NCBI RefSeq assembly: GCF_001012815.1
Contig: NZ_JYJP01000090.1
Span: 1 to 64,000, forward strand
Source of the DNA: Vibrio mexicanus
GTDB taxonomy: Bacteria > Pseudomonadota > Gammaproteobacteria > Enterobacterales > Vibrionaceae
Reading direction: 5' to 3'
DNA: 64,000 bases
A program made the position numbers and the translations under genes. The notes beneath the pieces were generated by a model. It did not search any database, was not told where the DNA came from, and worked only from the letters and a program-made list of their open reading frames with translations. Of the stretch, positions 47,125-57,391 are shown piece after piece. Each line of letters opens with the position of its first letter. Positions within the stretch are counted from its first letter, which is position 1.

Positions 47125-48149
47125 TTGCAAACTATTACCGTTGCGCTTGATGCAATGGGCGGGGACTTCGGTCCTCGTGTTACAGTGCCTGCCGCCGTGC
47201 AGGCACTGTCGTATTTCCCAGAGCTGAAAGTTATCCTAATCGGTGATCGGACCTCGATCACAACGCAATTATCCCAACTCGGTATTCAAGCGAATGACCG
47301 ACTCGTCGTCGAACATAGCGACCGAACCATTTCGAATTCAGAAAAACCATCCTTAGCGCTTCGCAACAGCCACGGCAGTTCCATGGGCATGGCAATTGAT
47401 CATGTTGCCAATAATTCTGCGGATGCGTGTGTGAGTGGCGGCAATACTGGCGCTCTAATGGCATTGTCGCGTTTTCGTCTTAAACTTCTCCCAGGCATAG
47501 AAAGACCTGCATTGATTTCCGCGTTGCCAACAGCATCCGGTGGAAAAACGTGGATGTTAGATCTTGGTGCGAACGTATCCAGTGACGCCGATTCGCTGTT
47601 TCAGTTTGCCGTCATGGGCAGTGCACTTGCAGAGCAGTATCTAGAGCGACCAGCCAAAGTAGCCATCCTCAATATCGGCGCCGAAGAGATTAAAGGCAAC
47701 GATCTTGTGAAACGTTGCTCAGAAATGTTGTCTCAAACCAAATCAGTGAACTTTACAGGTTATATAGAAGGCAATCAGCTGTTAACAGATAATGCTGATG
47801 TAGTTGTCTGTGACGGTTTTGTCGGGAACGTCTGTTTAAAAACCTGTGAGGGGACCGCGCAATTGTTCATCGAGAAACTCAGAGCATACTTTGCGTCATC
47901 TTCAATCAAAGGATGGATTGCGCGAAAACTCTTCTCTGGTCTGTTTGATGAGCTAAAAACACTGAACCCCGACCAGTATAATGGCGCAAGTTTGCTAGGA
48001 TTGCGCGGCATTGTAATAAAAAGTCACGGAAGTCTGATGTAGATGCAGTCGTCAATGCGATTGGCGAGGCGCTACACGAAGTCAAGCGACAAGTACCCAG
48101 CCGTATAAGCGATCGCTTGGAAGCGGTTCTACTCGAGAGGCATTATTAG
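47125..48149 (+). CDS. plsX: phosphate acyltransferase PlsX (one frameshift)
   Basis: About 341 residues, converting acyl-ACP to acyl-phosphate for phospholipid synthesis. The TTG start 9 bases after rpmF gives [20 protein letters not shown], the exact family start. GGNTGALMA and [11 protein letters not shown] motifs follow. The visible frame stops at 48042 after VIKSHGS, while [20 protein letters not shown] continues one base out of frame to TAG at 48147-48149. One missing G explains it. The protein is essential or near-essential, so a sequence error is likely. Confidence 0.93.
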
Positions 48150-48154
48150 TCTTC

Positions 48155-49135
48155 ATGTATAGCAAAATTTTAGGTACTGGCAGCTACCTGCCATCTCAGG
48201 TGCGTTCAAACGCAGACTTAGAGAAAATGGTAGATACTAGTGATGAGTGGATTGTTACTCGCACGGGTATTAAAGAGCGTCGTATTGCTGCTGAGAATGA
48301 AACAGTGGCAGATATGGGTTATCAAGCGGCGAAAAATGCTATCGAGATGGCCGGTATCGATAAAAACGATATTGATATGATTCTTGTGGCAACAACCAGC
48401 GGCTCACACGCTTTTCCTTCTGCGGCGTGTCAAGTTCAAGCGCTTTTGGGTATTAAACACTGCCCAGCTTTTGATATGGCGGCGGCGTGTTCTGGTTTTG
48501 TTTACGCACTATCGGTTGCTGATCAATACATTAAAACAGGCCACTGTAAGAATATTCTCGTGATTGGCGCAGATGCACTGTCTAAAACGTGTGATCCAAA
48601 TGATCGTTCTACAATCATCTTGTTCGGTGATGCTGCAGGTGCCGTGGTGGTAGGGGCAAGTGAAGAGCCGGGTATTCTGTCGACAACCATCAATGCCGAT
48701 GGTCGATTCGGTGAGCTACTGAGCCTTAAATTCCCTAATCGCCGTGAAAAAGTGCCAAGTGAGTCTGAGCATAGCGATGACATTAACAGTTGGCTACACA
48801 TGGCGGGTAACGAAGTATTCAAAGTTGCTGTAACTCAACTGTCTCGCCTAGTAAAAGAAACGCTGAAAGAAAACGGTATGGATAAGTCAGAACTTGACTG
48901 GCTAGTGCCACATCAGGCGAATTTGCGCATCATTTCTGCAACCGCTAAGAAACTTTCAATGTCTATGGATCAAGTGGTTGTCACATTAGACCGTCATGGT
49001 AATACGTCGGCAGCAACGGTTCCGACTGCGCTAGACGAAGCGGTGCGTGATGGCAGAATCCAACGAGGCCAAACACTGCTACTTGAAGCATTTGGTGGTG
49101 GGTTTACTTGGGGCTCTGCACTCGTTAAGTTTTAA
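48155..49135 (+). CDS. fabH: beta-ketoacyl-ACP synthase III
   Basis: A 326-residue enzyme that condenses acetyl-CoA with malonyl-ACP to start fatty acids. The triad is visible: Cys112 ([10 protein letters not shown]), the His of WLVPHQAN, and the Asn of HGNTSAA. Frame intact; 5 bases after plsX. This housekeeping enzyme could also prime the accessory polyketide-like operon. Confidence 0.97.
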   Translation: MYSKILGTGSYLPSQVRSNADLEKMVDTSDEWIVTRTGIKERRIAAENETVADMGYQAAKNAIEMAGIDKNDIDMILVATTSGSHAFPSAACQVQALLGIKHCPAFDMAAACSGFVYALSVADQYIKTGHCKNILVIGADALSKTCDPNDRSTIILFGDAAGAVVVGASEEPGILSTTINADGRFGELLSLKFPNRREKVPSESEHSDDINSWLHMAGNEVFKVAVTQLSRLVKETLKENGMDKSELDWLVPHQANLRIISATAKKLSMSMDQVVVTLDRHGNTSAATVPTALDEAVRDGRIQRGQTLLLEAFGGGFTWGSALVKF

Positions 49136-49202
49136 TAAGAATTTTTAGATTAGAGTGGAGCAGGAAACTGCTTCACTTTTCGTTTGCTTTAAGGATAAGA
49201 AA

Positions 49203-50126
49203 ATGAGCAAGTTTGCAATTGTATTTCCGGGCCAAGGCTCACAAGCTGTTGGTATGCTTAGTGAACTAGGCGAACAGTACGATGTTGTAAAAAACACATT
49301 TGCTGAAGCGTCTGACGCTTTAGGTTACGACTTATGGGCACTCGTTCAAAATGGCCCAGCGGAAGACCTTAACGAAACTTTCCGTACTCAACCTGCACTA
49401 CTAGCTTCTTCTGTGGCTATATGGCGTGTATGGCAAGAGCTTGGCCTAGAGCAACCTGCTAACCTAGCGGGTCACAGCCTTGGTGAATATTCTGCTTTGG
49501 TTTGTGCAGGTGTTATCGATTTTAAAGAAGCAATTAAACTGGTTGAGCTTCGTGGTCGATTAATGCAAGAAGCAGTTCCTGCAGGTACGGGTGCAATGTA
49601 TGCAATCATTGGCCTAGATGACGATGCGATCGCAAAAGCATGTGAAGACGCAGCGCAAGGTGAAGTGGTTTCTCCAGTTAATTTCAACTCGCCAGGTCAA
49701 GTTGTGATCGCAGGTAGCAAAGCAGCGGTTGAGCGAGCAGGTGCACTATGTAAAGAAGCTGGCGCTAAACGCGCGCTTCCATTGCCTGTATCAGTACCAT
49801 CTCACTGTGCACTGATGAAGCCAGCAGCAGACAAACTTGCAGTGGCTCTTGAGGACATCCAGTTTAACGCACCTGCACTGCCTGTTATCAACAACGTTGA
49901 CGTAGCAGCCGAGACAGATCCTGCGGCGATCAAGAATGCACTGGTTCGCCAGCTATACAGCCCAGTTCGCTGGACCGAAAGTGTTCAGGCTATGAACGAG
50001 CAAGGTGTAGAGAAATTACTAGAGCTAGGCCCGGGTAAAGTTTTGACTGGCCTAACGAAACGTATTGTAAAAACGATGACAGCTGCAGCGGTTAATGATG
50101 CAGCATCTTTAGAAGCAGCAAAATAA
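49203..50126 (+). CDS. fabD: malonyl-CoA:ACP transacylase
   Basis: A 307-residue acyltransferase making malonyl-ACP. The nucleophile motif GHSLGEYSALV and FPGQGSQAVGM at the start are diagnostic, with the His of PVSVPSHCALM. The ATG at 49203 follows AAGGATAAG; an upstream in-frame ATG adds a non-conserved 16 residues and is rejected. It is the only malonyl transferase in the window and so the probable supplier for the accessory ACP. Confidence 0.96.
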   Translation: MSKFAIVFPGQGSQAVGMLSELGEQYDVVKNTFAEASDALGYDLWALVQNGPAEDLNETFRTQPALLASSVAIWRVWQELGLEQPANLAGHSLGEYSALVCAGVIDFKEAIKLVELRGRLMQEAVPAGTGAMYAIIGLDDDAIAKACEDAAQGEVVSPVNFNSPGQVVIAGSKAAVERAGALCKEAGAKRALPLPVSVPSHCALMKPAADKLAVALEDIQFNAPALPVINNVDVAAETDPAAIKNALVRQLYSPVRWTESVQAMNEQGVEKLLELGPGKVLTGLTKRIVKTMTAAAVNDAASLEAAK

Positions 50127-50150
50127 TTGCTGGTAAAAGGAATCTGACAA

Positions 50151-50888
50151 ATGATGAATCTAGAAGGCAAAATTGCCCTAGTTACAGGCGCTAGCCGTGG
50201 TATTGGCCGCGCTATCGCTGAACTTCTTGTAGAACGCGGCGCTACTGTTATTGGTACAGCAACGTCTGAGGGCGGCGCTGCTGCTATCAGCGAGTACCTA
50301 GGCGATAACGGCAAAGGTCTTGCACTCAATGTGACTGATGTAGACTCAATCGCGGCAACTTTGAAGACAATCAACGACGAATACGGCGTTATTGATATCT
50401 TAGTAAACAATGCTGGTATTACTCGCGATAACCTACTTATGCGTATGAAAGACGACGAGTGGAGCGACATCATCGATACTAATTTGACTCCGATCTACCG
50501 TATGTCTAAAGCGGTACTACGCGGTATGATGAAAAAGCGCGAAGGTCGCATCATCAACGTGGGTTCTGTTGTAGGTACTATGGGCAACGCTGGCCAAACT
50601 AACTACGCAGCGGCTAAAGCGGGCGTGATTGGTTTCACTAAGTCTATGGCACGCGAAGTCGCGTCTCGTGGTGTAACAGTAAACACGGTAGCCCCTGGTT
50701 TCATTGAAACTGACATGACTAAAGCGTTAAATGATGAGCAACGTGCGGCAACACTTGCAAACGTACCTGCTGGCCGTTTAGGTGATCCACGTGAAATTGC
50801 CGCTGCGGTCGCATTTTTAGCATCACCAGAAGGTGCTTACATCACGGGTGAAACTTTGCATGTAAATGGTGGCATGTATATGGTTTAA
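50151..50888 (+). CDS. fabG: 3-oxoacyl-ACP reductase
   Basis: A 245-residue NADPH-dependent SDR of the core fatty-acid pathway. TGASRGIGRAIA, VNNAGITRDN, and the Ser-Tyr-Lys set (NVGSVVG ... NYAAAKAG) are all present. Tandem ATGs at 50151 and 50154 follow AAAGGAA. Frame intact. Confidence 0.96.
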   Translation: MMNLEGKIALVTGASRGIGRAIAELLVERGATVIGTATSEGGAAAISEYLGDNGKGLALNVTDVDSIAATLKTINDEYGVIDILVNNAGITRDNLLMRMKDDEWSDIIDTNLTPIYRMSKAVLRGMMKKREGRIINVGSVVGTMGNAGQTNYAAAKAGVIGFTKSMAREVASRGVTVNTVAPGFIETDMTKALNDEQRAATLANVPAGRLGDPREIAAAVAFLASPEGAYITGETLHVNGGMYMV

Positions 50889-51121
50889 TGCACAAACCAG
50901 AAGTTTAATGCGGTTTAAATGTTAATGAATTGCTGGATTTCTGGTCTGAAATGTGTGCGTCTGCGCAACATTTATGCATGAATTAAGGCTAAAATGAGTT
51001 GAATTTCGGTTAAAATCGCTAAATTTGTGGTTTGACCAGCAAGGACCCCCTTGCAACTTTCAATAGTTCGAATAAACTACGGAAACATCGCATTAGGCGA
51101 CATCTGTAAAGGAAAAGAAAA

Positions 51122-51355
51122 ATGAGCAACATCGAAGAACGCGTAAAGAAAATCATTGTTGAACAGCTAGGTGTGGACGAAGCAGAAGTTAAAAACGAAG
51201 CTTCATTTGTTGATGATCTAGGTGCTGATTCTCTAGACACTGTTGAGCTAGTAATGGCTCTAGAAGAAGAATTCGACACTGAGATTCCAGACGAAGAAGC
51301 TGAGAAGATCACTACTGTTCAAGCTGCAATCGACTACGTAAACAGCGCTCAGTAA
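51122..51355 (+). CDS. acpP: acyl carrier protein
   Basis: A 77-residue housekeeping ACP with phosphopantetheine Ser37 in [25 protein letters not shown] precedes the ATG. A 233-base gap separates it from fabG and probably holds its own strong promoter, with a FadR-like TGGTTTGACCAG at 51028-51039 that may be chance. It contrasts with the longer ACP at 20 kb. Confidence 0.97.
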
Positions 51356-51365
51356 TTATCTCTCC

Positions 51366-51394
51366 CAGGCGGCCCTCTGGCCGCCTGTGTTTTA
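51366..51394 (+). terminator. stem-loop between acpP and fabF
   Basis: A GC-rich 8-bp stem AGGCGGCC / GGCCGCCT with a CTCT loop and a short T-rich tail. It probably causes partial termination, letting acpP be made in excess of fabF. Confidence 0.75.
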
Positions 51395-51447
51395 TCTAAC
51401 CCTTCTATACCTCTCATAGAATCATTTCAATTCCGGAGAATAAGATC

Positions 51448-52689
51448 GTGTCCAAGCGTCGTGTTGTTGTCACTGGCATGGGTATGTTGTCACCGGTAGG
51501 CAACACTGTAGAATCATCTTGGAAAGCCCTGCTTGAAGGTCAAAGCGGTATCGTTAATATCGATCACTTTGACGCAACCAATTTCTCAACTCGCTTTGCA
51601 GGTTTAGTTAAAGACTTTAACTGCGAAGAGTACATGTCTAAAAAAGACGCTCGTAAAATGGATCTATTTATCCAATACGGCGTAGCAGCGGGCATTCAAG
51701 CTTTAGACGATTCTGGCCTTCAAATTACCGAAGAAAACGCGCCACGTGTAGGTGTTGCGATTGGCTCAGGTATTGGTGGTCTGGATCTTATCGAAAAAGG
51801 TCACTCTGCTTTGGTAGAAAAAGGTCCACGTAAGGTGAGCCCTTTCTTCGTACCATCAACCATCGTAAACATGGTTGCAGGTAACCTATCTATAATGCGT
51901 GGACTTCGTGGTCCTAACATCGCTATTTCAACTGCGTGTACGACAGGCCTTCACAATATCGGCCACGCGGCGCGTATGATCGCATACGGCGACGCGGAAG
52001 CGATGGTAGCTGGCGGTTCTGAAAAAGCATCGACACCACTTGGTATGGCTGGCTTCGGCGCAGCAAAAGCTTTGTCTACTCGTAACGATGAGCCACAAAA
52101 AGCTTCTCGCCCTTGGGACAAAGGCCGTGATGGTTTTGTTCTTGGCGATGGCGCTGGCATCATGGTTCTTGAAGAATATGAGCACGCGAAAGCACGCGGC
52201 GCTAAGATCTACTGTGAGCTAGTTGGCTTCGGTATGTCTGGTGATGCTTACCATATGACCTCTCCAAGTGAAGATGGTTCTGGTGGTGCACTAGCGATGG
52301 AAGCGGCTATGCGTGATGCTGGTATCACTGGTGAACAAGTGGGTTATGTGAACGCTCACGGTACATCAACACCTGCAGGTGACGTAGCGGAAATCAAAGG
52401 CATTAAACGTGCACTTGGTGAAGCTGGTGCTAAGCAAGTTCTTGTTTCTTCAACGAAGTCAATGACTGGTCACCTACTAGGTGCAGCAGGTTCGGCTGAA
52501 GCAATCATTACAGCGATGTCATTGGTTGACCAAATTGTTCCACCAACGATCAACCTTGATGACCCTGAAGAGGGACTGGATATCGACCTTGTACCTCATA
52601 CTGCTCGTAAAGTAGATATGGAGTACGCTGCTTGTAACTCATTTGGTTTCGGCGGCACGAACGGCTGTTTGATCTTTAAAAAGATCTAG
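51448..52689 (+). CDS. fabF: beta-ketoacyl-ACP synthase II
   Basis: A 413-residue elongating ketosynthase. Cys164 (STACTTG), the His of NAHGTST and the His of [11 protein letters not shown] form the active site. It starts at GTG ([14 protein letters not shown]) after CCGGAG. Frame intact. Useful as a reference for the three accessory ketosynthase genes. Confidence 0.97.
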   Translation: MSKRRVVVTGMGMLSPVGNTVESSWKALLEGQSGIVNIDHFDATNFSTRFAGLVKDFNCEEYMSKKDARKMDLFIQYGVAAGIQALDDSGLQITEENAPRVGVAIGSGIGGLDLIEKGHSALVEKGPRKVSPFFVPSTIVNMVAGNLSIMRGLRGPNIAISTACTTGLHNIGHAARMIAYGDAEAMVAGGSEKASTPLGMAGFGAAKALSTRNDEPQKASRPWDKGRDGFVLGDGAGIMVLEEYEHAKARGAKIYCELVGFGMSGDAYHMTSPSEDGSGGALAMEAAMRDAGITGEQVGYVNAHGTSTPAGDVAEIKGIKRALGEAGAKQVLVSSTKSMTGHLLGAAGSAEAIITAMSLVDQIVPPTINLDDPEEGLDIDLVPHTARKVDMEYAACNSFGFGGTNGCLIFKKI

Positions 52690-52724
52690 CTGATTCGATA
52701 TCTTCAGATAAAGACTTGTCATAG

Positions 52725-52759
52725 AACGGCTTGATGCATAGCATTAAGCCGTTTTTTTA
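52725..52759 (+). terminator. terminator between fabF and pabC
   Basis: A stem AACGGCTTGATGC / GCATTAAGCCGTT (one mismatch) with a 3-base loop followed by T7, only 15 bases before the pabC start. Confidence 0.8.
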
Positions 52760-52775
52760 TTTTCAGGGAAAGCGC

Positions 52776-53579
52776 ATGTTTTGGGTCAATGGCGTTAAAC
52801 AAGATATGATCTCTTTGACGGATCGTTCCTTTCAGTATGGCGATGGTTGTTTCACAACTTTAATGACTGAGGAAGGGAAGCCGTTATTGTGGATGATGCA
52901 CCAAGAACGTATCGAAGCGTGTTTAAATGTATTGGGAATTGAACACCCCGATTGGAGCTTGCTTCTTCAATGGATTGAGCAGGCGGCTTTGCCTAGTGGG
53001 AAAGCGGGGGTAAAAGTTCACATTAGCCGCGGAGAGGGTGGCCGAGGCTACAGCCCTACTCAAGTTGGCCCTTCCAATGTTACCATTAGCACTTTTGCGC
53101 TTCCCGAACAGTACAGTGCATGGCGCAAGGAAGGGGTTAAGTTAGGCGTCAGCCAAGTAAAGCTTGGTCTTAACCCAATACTTGCTGGGCACAAGCACAA
53201 CAATAGACTCGAGCAAGTGCTTGCGAAAGCCGATATCGAAAAACAGTCACTTGTCGATGGTATCGTGCTGGATATCAATGGCAATGTTATAGAATCGACG
53301 ATTGCCAATATCTTTTGGGTGATCGGTGACACTTTGTATACGCCCGATTTGACTTTGAGTGGTGTTGCCGGTGTTGCTCGAAGAAGTGTTCTTGAAGTTG
53401 CAGAAAAAACTTCCCAAGCCGTAGAAGTGGGTCAGTATCGGCTTGAGGCCTTAATGAAAGCAGACGAAGTTTTCATTTGTAATTCTTTAATGGGCATTGT
53501 TCCTGTGACAAGAATTGCAGACCAAGAATTTAAAATAGGACCATTGACCAAGCGTTATCAGGAGAAAGTGAACACGTGA
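52776..53579 (+). CDS. pabC: aminodeoxychorismate lyase
   Basis: A 267-residue PLP fold IV enzyme that makes 4-aminobenzoate for folate. The start MFWVNGVKQDMISLTDRSF with DRSFQYGDG and the Lys in ILAGHKHNNRLEQ (PLP anchor) are typical. The ATG at 52776 follows AGGGAAAG; in-frame residues upstream are encoded by the terminator and rejected. Its stop overlaps the mltG GTG start (GTGA). Confidence 0.93.
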   Translation: MFWVNGVKQDMISLTDRSFQYGDGCFTTLMTEEGKPLLWMMHQERIEACLNVLGIEHPDWSLLLQWIEQAALPSGKAGVKVHISRGEGGRGYSPTQVGPSNVTISTFALPEQYSAWRKEGVKLGVSQVKLGLNPILAGHKHNNRLEQVLAKADIEKQSLVDGIVLDINGNVIESTIANIFWVIGDTLYTPDLTLSGVAGVARRSVLEVAEKTSQAVEVGQYRLEALMKADEVFICNSLMGIVPVTRIADQEFKIGPLTKRYQEKVNT

Positions 53580-54590
53580 TTAAAAAACTTATATCGCTGC
53601 TGTTTGTATTAGCTGCACTTGCAGCGGGTGGTTTTTTCTACGTAGCAAAGCAAGTTGACAGCTACGTAGGTCAGCCTATTCAGATAGGGCAACAAGAAGT
53701 AGTTACCATTCGTACAGGGGCGAGTCTGACCTCAGTGATTAATCAACTCACAGATAAAGGCTGGTTTGAAGACGACGAGCTGAGCAGTAGACTACTACGA
53801 CGATTCTATCCAGAGCTGACTCAGGTAAAAGCGGGTACTTATGTTATCGAACCTTCTCAAACGCTTTACCAAGTCGTTGAAAAGATTGTTGAAGGTAAAG
53901 AGCATCAATTCTCGATCACCTTTGTTGAGGGCAGCCGCTTTGACGAGTGGCTCGAAGCATTAAGCAAAGCCCCTCAACTTGAGAATCTTACTCAGGACCT
54001 GACCGAAGAGCAGATTGCTGAAAAGTTGGGGATTGAGAACGAGAAACTCGAAGGTTTGTTCCTAGCTGAGACCTATCATTACACGGCGGGCACATCGGAC
54101 CTTGAAATACTCTCTCGCGCTTATAAGCAGTTAGATACGATTCTGACTAAAGCTTGGGAAGCGAAGCAGGCCAACTTACCTTTAGACTCGCCTTATGAAG
54201 CATTAATTCTCGCGTCGATCATTGAAAAAGAGACTGCTGTTGCCCAAGAGCGAGAGCGTGTGGCCGCGGTGTTCGTGAATCGACTCAATAAAGGGATGCG
54301 TTTACAAACCGACCCAACGGTGATTTATGGCATGGGCGATAAGTACCAAGCCACATCGGCCGTAAAGGTTTAGACACACCAACCCCATACAATACCTATA
54401 TTATTAGAGGCTGCCGCCAACGCCTATCGCTATGCCGGGCAGAGCGTCGGTCTTAGCCGCACTGAACCCAGAAGACAGTGACTATCTGTATTTTGTTGCA
54501 AGCGGGAAAGGTGGTCACGTATTTTCAAAAAATCTTGCTGATCACAACCGAGCAGTAAGAGCCTATTTAAAACATATAAGAAGTAACTAA
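53576..54590 (+). CDS. mltG: endolytic murein transglycosylase (two frameshifts)
   Basis: About 338 residues after repair. An N-terminal membrane helix ([18 protein letters not shown]) precedes a LysM-like domain and the YceG catalytic region with the Glu of [10 protein letters not shown] (near residue 220). The enzyme cuts nascent glycan strands. One missing base near 54346 separates GDKYQ from [16 protein letters not shown]; a second near 54411 separates IIRG from [15 protein letters not shown]. The stop TAA overlaps the tmk ATG. The GTG start overlaps the pabC stop. Confidence 0.9.
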
Positions 54591-55218
54591 TGAGCCAAGC
54601 AAAGTTTATCGTTGTAGAAGGGTTAGAAGGTGCGGGGAAAAGTACCGCGATTAAAGCGGTGCTTGAAACTCTAGCACAAAATGGCATCGACAAGATTAAG
54701 AACACTCGCGAGCCTGGTGGTACGGTCCTAGCTGAGAAAATGCGTTCCCTAGTCAAAGAAGAACATGAAGGTGAAGTACTGCAAGATATGACAGAGCTTC
54801 TTTTGATGTACGCCGCACGTGTTCAACTAGTTGAGAACGTAATCAAACCGGCTCTCGCTGATGGCACTTGGGTGGTCGGGGATCGTCACGATATGTCATC
54901 TCAAGCTTATCAGGGGGCGGTCGTCAGTTGTCTGCTAAAACAATGTCTTCGCTTAAAGAGACGACTTTGGGCGACTTCAAACCCGATTTGACCCTCTATC
55001 TAGATATTGATCCTAAAGTTGGTTTAGAAAGAGCTCGTGGTCGTGGGGAACTCGATCGCATCGAAAAAATGGATATCAGCTTTTTTGAACGCACCCGAGC
55101 ACGCTACCAAGAGCTTGCTGCTAGCGATGAGAGCGTTATTACCATTAAAGCTGAGCAAAGCATTGAGCAAGTGGCTTTAGATATTCAAAACGCTCTTGTA
55201 CGTTGGTTAGGCAAATAA
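54590..55218 (+). CDS. tmk: thymidylate kinase (one frameshift)
   Basis: About 209 residues; essential enzyme that phosphorylates dTMP. The P-loop GLEGAGKST is at 11-19, then the [15 protein letters not shown] loop and [16 protein letters not shown] LID region. The break lies in the G5 run at 54913-54917 (one G short of GGG GGC): the first frame reads YQGAVVS while the conserved [13 protein letters not shown] continues in the next. A homopolymer deletion in an essential gene is strong evidence for sequencing error. Confidence 0.95.
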
Positions 55219-55219
55219 T

Positions 55220-56188
55220 ATGTTTGCTAAACCCTATCCATGGTTAAGCTCGGTATGGCAGCGTTGGGCTGAGAATATCGAAGCGGATCGTTTTGCTAAC
55301 GCCACTTTGTTGGTTGCAGAAGATGGCTTGGGTGTTGAGACGCTTGTCGATCATTTTGCTAAAGCGCTTATGTGCCGTGACCAAGGATCAGAGCCTTGTG
55401 GCTTTTGTCATAGCTGTGACTTGATGAAGTCCTCAAACCATCCCGATTATCACGTTATTGCCCCTGAGCAAGAGGGAAAAGCAATCACTGTCGATATGAT
55501 TCGCCAGTGTAATCATTTCGCCCTAGAGTCTTCACAGCTTTCTGGGTATCGACTCATCGTGATTCGCCAAGCACATAGAATGAACGAGGCGGCTTCCAAT
55601 GCCTTGCTAAAAACATTGGAGTCACCGGGCGAAAAATGTCTTTTCTTGTTAGTGGCAGAACAATCAAGCCAACTGCTTCCAACCATTGTGAGCCGATGTC
55701 AGCAATGGAACGTGGTTGCGCCGTCTAGTGAAACTGTCGTGAGTTGGGTTGAAGCGGAAACCAGTCAAACTGTCGCTAAGTACCTTGCACCACTCAATGG
55801 CAATGCACCACTCAAGACACTCGCTTTCATTGAAGAAAAGGAAGCGGAAAAATATCAAGAATTGACCAAGCTGTTTGTTTCGACATTGAGGCAAGATCTT
55901 TTAGCGTCAATGGATTTGGCCAAACTTATTAGCGAAGCGCCGATACGCAGATTGAGTTGGTTGTGGATGATCCTTGTGGATGCCCAGAAAGTTCATTTCA
56001 GACTGCAAAATGACTTCATGCAGCCGGGTGCAAAGGTTATTGCTAAGCTAGTAGAGTATGACTTACTGCATAAACACACAGAGCAGTTAGTCGAACTTAT
56101 CAGCCAAATGCGCGATTTCACTGGTTTGAATAGTGAACTGATGGTCATGCAATGGCTTAATCATTTATCTGAGGATTTATGTTCGTAG
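55220..56188 (+). CDS. holB: DNA polymerase III subunit delta prime
   Basis: A 322-residue clamp-loader subunit. The zinc module CRDQGSEPCGFCHSC is present, while the P-loop is degenerate (EDGLGVETL), as expected for delta prime. NEAASNALLKTLESPG is the conserved SRC-adjacent sensor region, ending VSRCQQW. One base after tmk, and overlapping tatD by 10 bases. Confidence 0.93.
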   Translation: MFAKPYPWLSSVWQRWAENIEADRFANATLLVAEDGLGVETLVDHFAKALMCRDQGSEPCGFCHSCDLMKSSNHPDYHVIAPEQEGKAITVDMIRQCNHFALESSQLSGYRLIVIRQAHRMNEAASNALLKTLESPGEKCLFLLVAEQSSQLLPTIVSRCQQWNVVAPSSETVVSWVEAETSQTVAKYLAPLNGNAPLKTLAFIEEKEAEKYQELTKLFVSTLRQDLLASMDLAKLISEAPIRRLSWLWMILVDAQKVHFRLQNDFMQPGAKVIAKLVEYDLLHKHTEQLVELISQMRDFTGLNSELMVMQWLNHLSEDLCS

Positions 56189-56946
56189 ATTCCCATTGTC
56201 ATTTAGACAAACTCGATTATAACGATCTGCACAATGGTGTGGCTGACGTAATCGAAAAAGCCGCGCAAGCCAAGGTGACAGAGCTACTGTCGATTGGTGT
56301 GACGCTTGATGCTTTTCCAAACATGATTGAGATGATAGCGCCGTTTGATAACGTGCATGCTTCCTGTGGCGTCCACCCTCTTGATGTGGAGAGTGAGTTC
56401 GCGTTAGACGTTTTGCAAAAATACGCAACGCACTCAAAAGTTGTTGCGATAGGTGAGACTGGACTTGATTACCACTATCAACCTGAAACTGCTGACTTAC
56501 AGAAATTAAGATTTGAACAGCATGTTAAGTTAGCCGTTGAACTAAACAAGCCATTGATTATTCATACTCGTAATGCCCGTGAAGATACCTTGCGTATTTT
56601 ACGTGAAAACCATGCGGAAAAATGTGGTGGCGTGATTCACTGTTTCACTGAAGATTTGGAATTTGCAGAAGCGGCAATGGAGCTGGGCTTTTACATTTCT
56701 ATATCTGGTATTGTCACATTCAGACAGGCCACTGAGCTTAAAGAAGTGGTGAAGCAAGTGCCACTTGAAAGACTGCTCATTGAGACAGATTCGCCATACC
56801 TTGCACCAGTTCCTCATCGCGGTAAACAGAACCAGCCAGCTTATGTAGTAGAGGTTGCTGCGTACATAGCTCAGCTGAAGGGTGTTGCTTTGAGCGAAGT
56901 GGCGAAAAAAACAACGGAAAATTACCGAAAACTTTTTTTTCGATAA
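56179..56946 (+). CDS. ycfH: TatD family metal-dependent hydrolase (YcfH type)
   Basis: A 255-residue TIM-barrel nuclease/hydrolase. Metal ligands are visible: DSHCHLD at the start, the Glu of AIGETGLDYHY, the His of IIHTRNA and VIHCFTE, and the Asp of ETDSPYLAP. Position after holB is conserved. Frame intact; a terminator follows. Confidence 0.93.
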   Translation: MFVDSHCHLDKLDYNDLHNGVADVIEKAAQAKVTELLSIGVTLDAFPNMIEMIAPFDNVHASCGVHPLDVESEFALDVLQKYATHSKVVAIGETGLDYHYQPETADLQKLRFEQHVKLAVELNKPLIIHTRNAREDTLRILRENHAEKCGGVIHCFTEDLEFAEAAMELGFYISISGIVTFRQATELKEVVKQVPLERLLIETDSPYLAPVPHRGKQNQPAYVVEVAAYIAQLKGVALSEVAKKTTENYRKLFFR

Positions 56947-56963
56947 AAAATGTTTCAACTAAG

Positions 56964-56991
56964 AGAAAAAGGGCGAAAAGCCCTTTTTTTG
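56964..56991 (+). terminator. terminator after tatD/ycfH
   Basis: A stem AAAAAGGGC / GCCCTTTTT with a GAAAA loop, ending the fab-tmk-holB transcript. Confidence 0.88.
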
Positions 56992-57391
56992 TGCTTCAAA
57001 TCACCGGATGTTGCTTTAATTTTAGTGTTTACTAAATTTGTTGAAGATGGGTGGTTAAAAAGCGTCTAATGTAATTTTGTTACATGAAATAACAAGTAGA
57101 TGTTTTTTATTTACGGGTCGAAATTAATTGATAAAGTGATAAAGAGCTTTATTAACAATGAGATAGGGTTAATGTAAAGCATTTCAAGGCGGTATGTTTA
57201 CTGTGATCTATCTAGGGTTTTGAAACTTAATTTCGCGTGCCGCTAGAAAGTTAGAGAGACGTCAAGATATATTTGTATCTCGAAAATATAATGCAATATG
57301 TGGTTACATTTTCATTGGGTGCTAACATTTAGGCTACGGGGGTGTGCCGTTAGAACCCGAGAATTCTTATAAATTTATCAGGAGCATAAAC
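56992..57391 (+). promoter_or_regulatory. ptsG upstream region
   Basis: A 400-base gap. It contains a candidate -10 box TATAAT at 57287-57292 and an imperfect palindrome at 57227-57250 (TTAATTTCGC ... GCTAGAAAG) that resembles Mlc operators. The mlc gene begins 6 kb downstream, which makes Mlc control plausible by known pathway. No gene is seen. Confidence 0.4.

Noticed and set aside
51028..51039. FadR-like TGGTTTGACCAG before acpP as a regulatory feature
   Set aside because: Only a core match without the flanks and not a known FadR target to my knowledge; mentioned under acpP but not listed.
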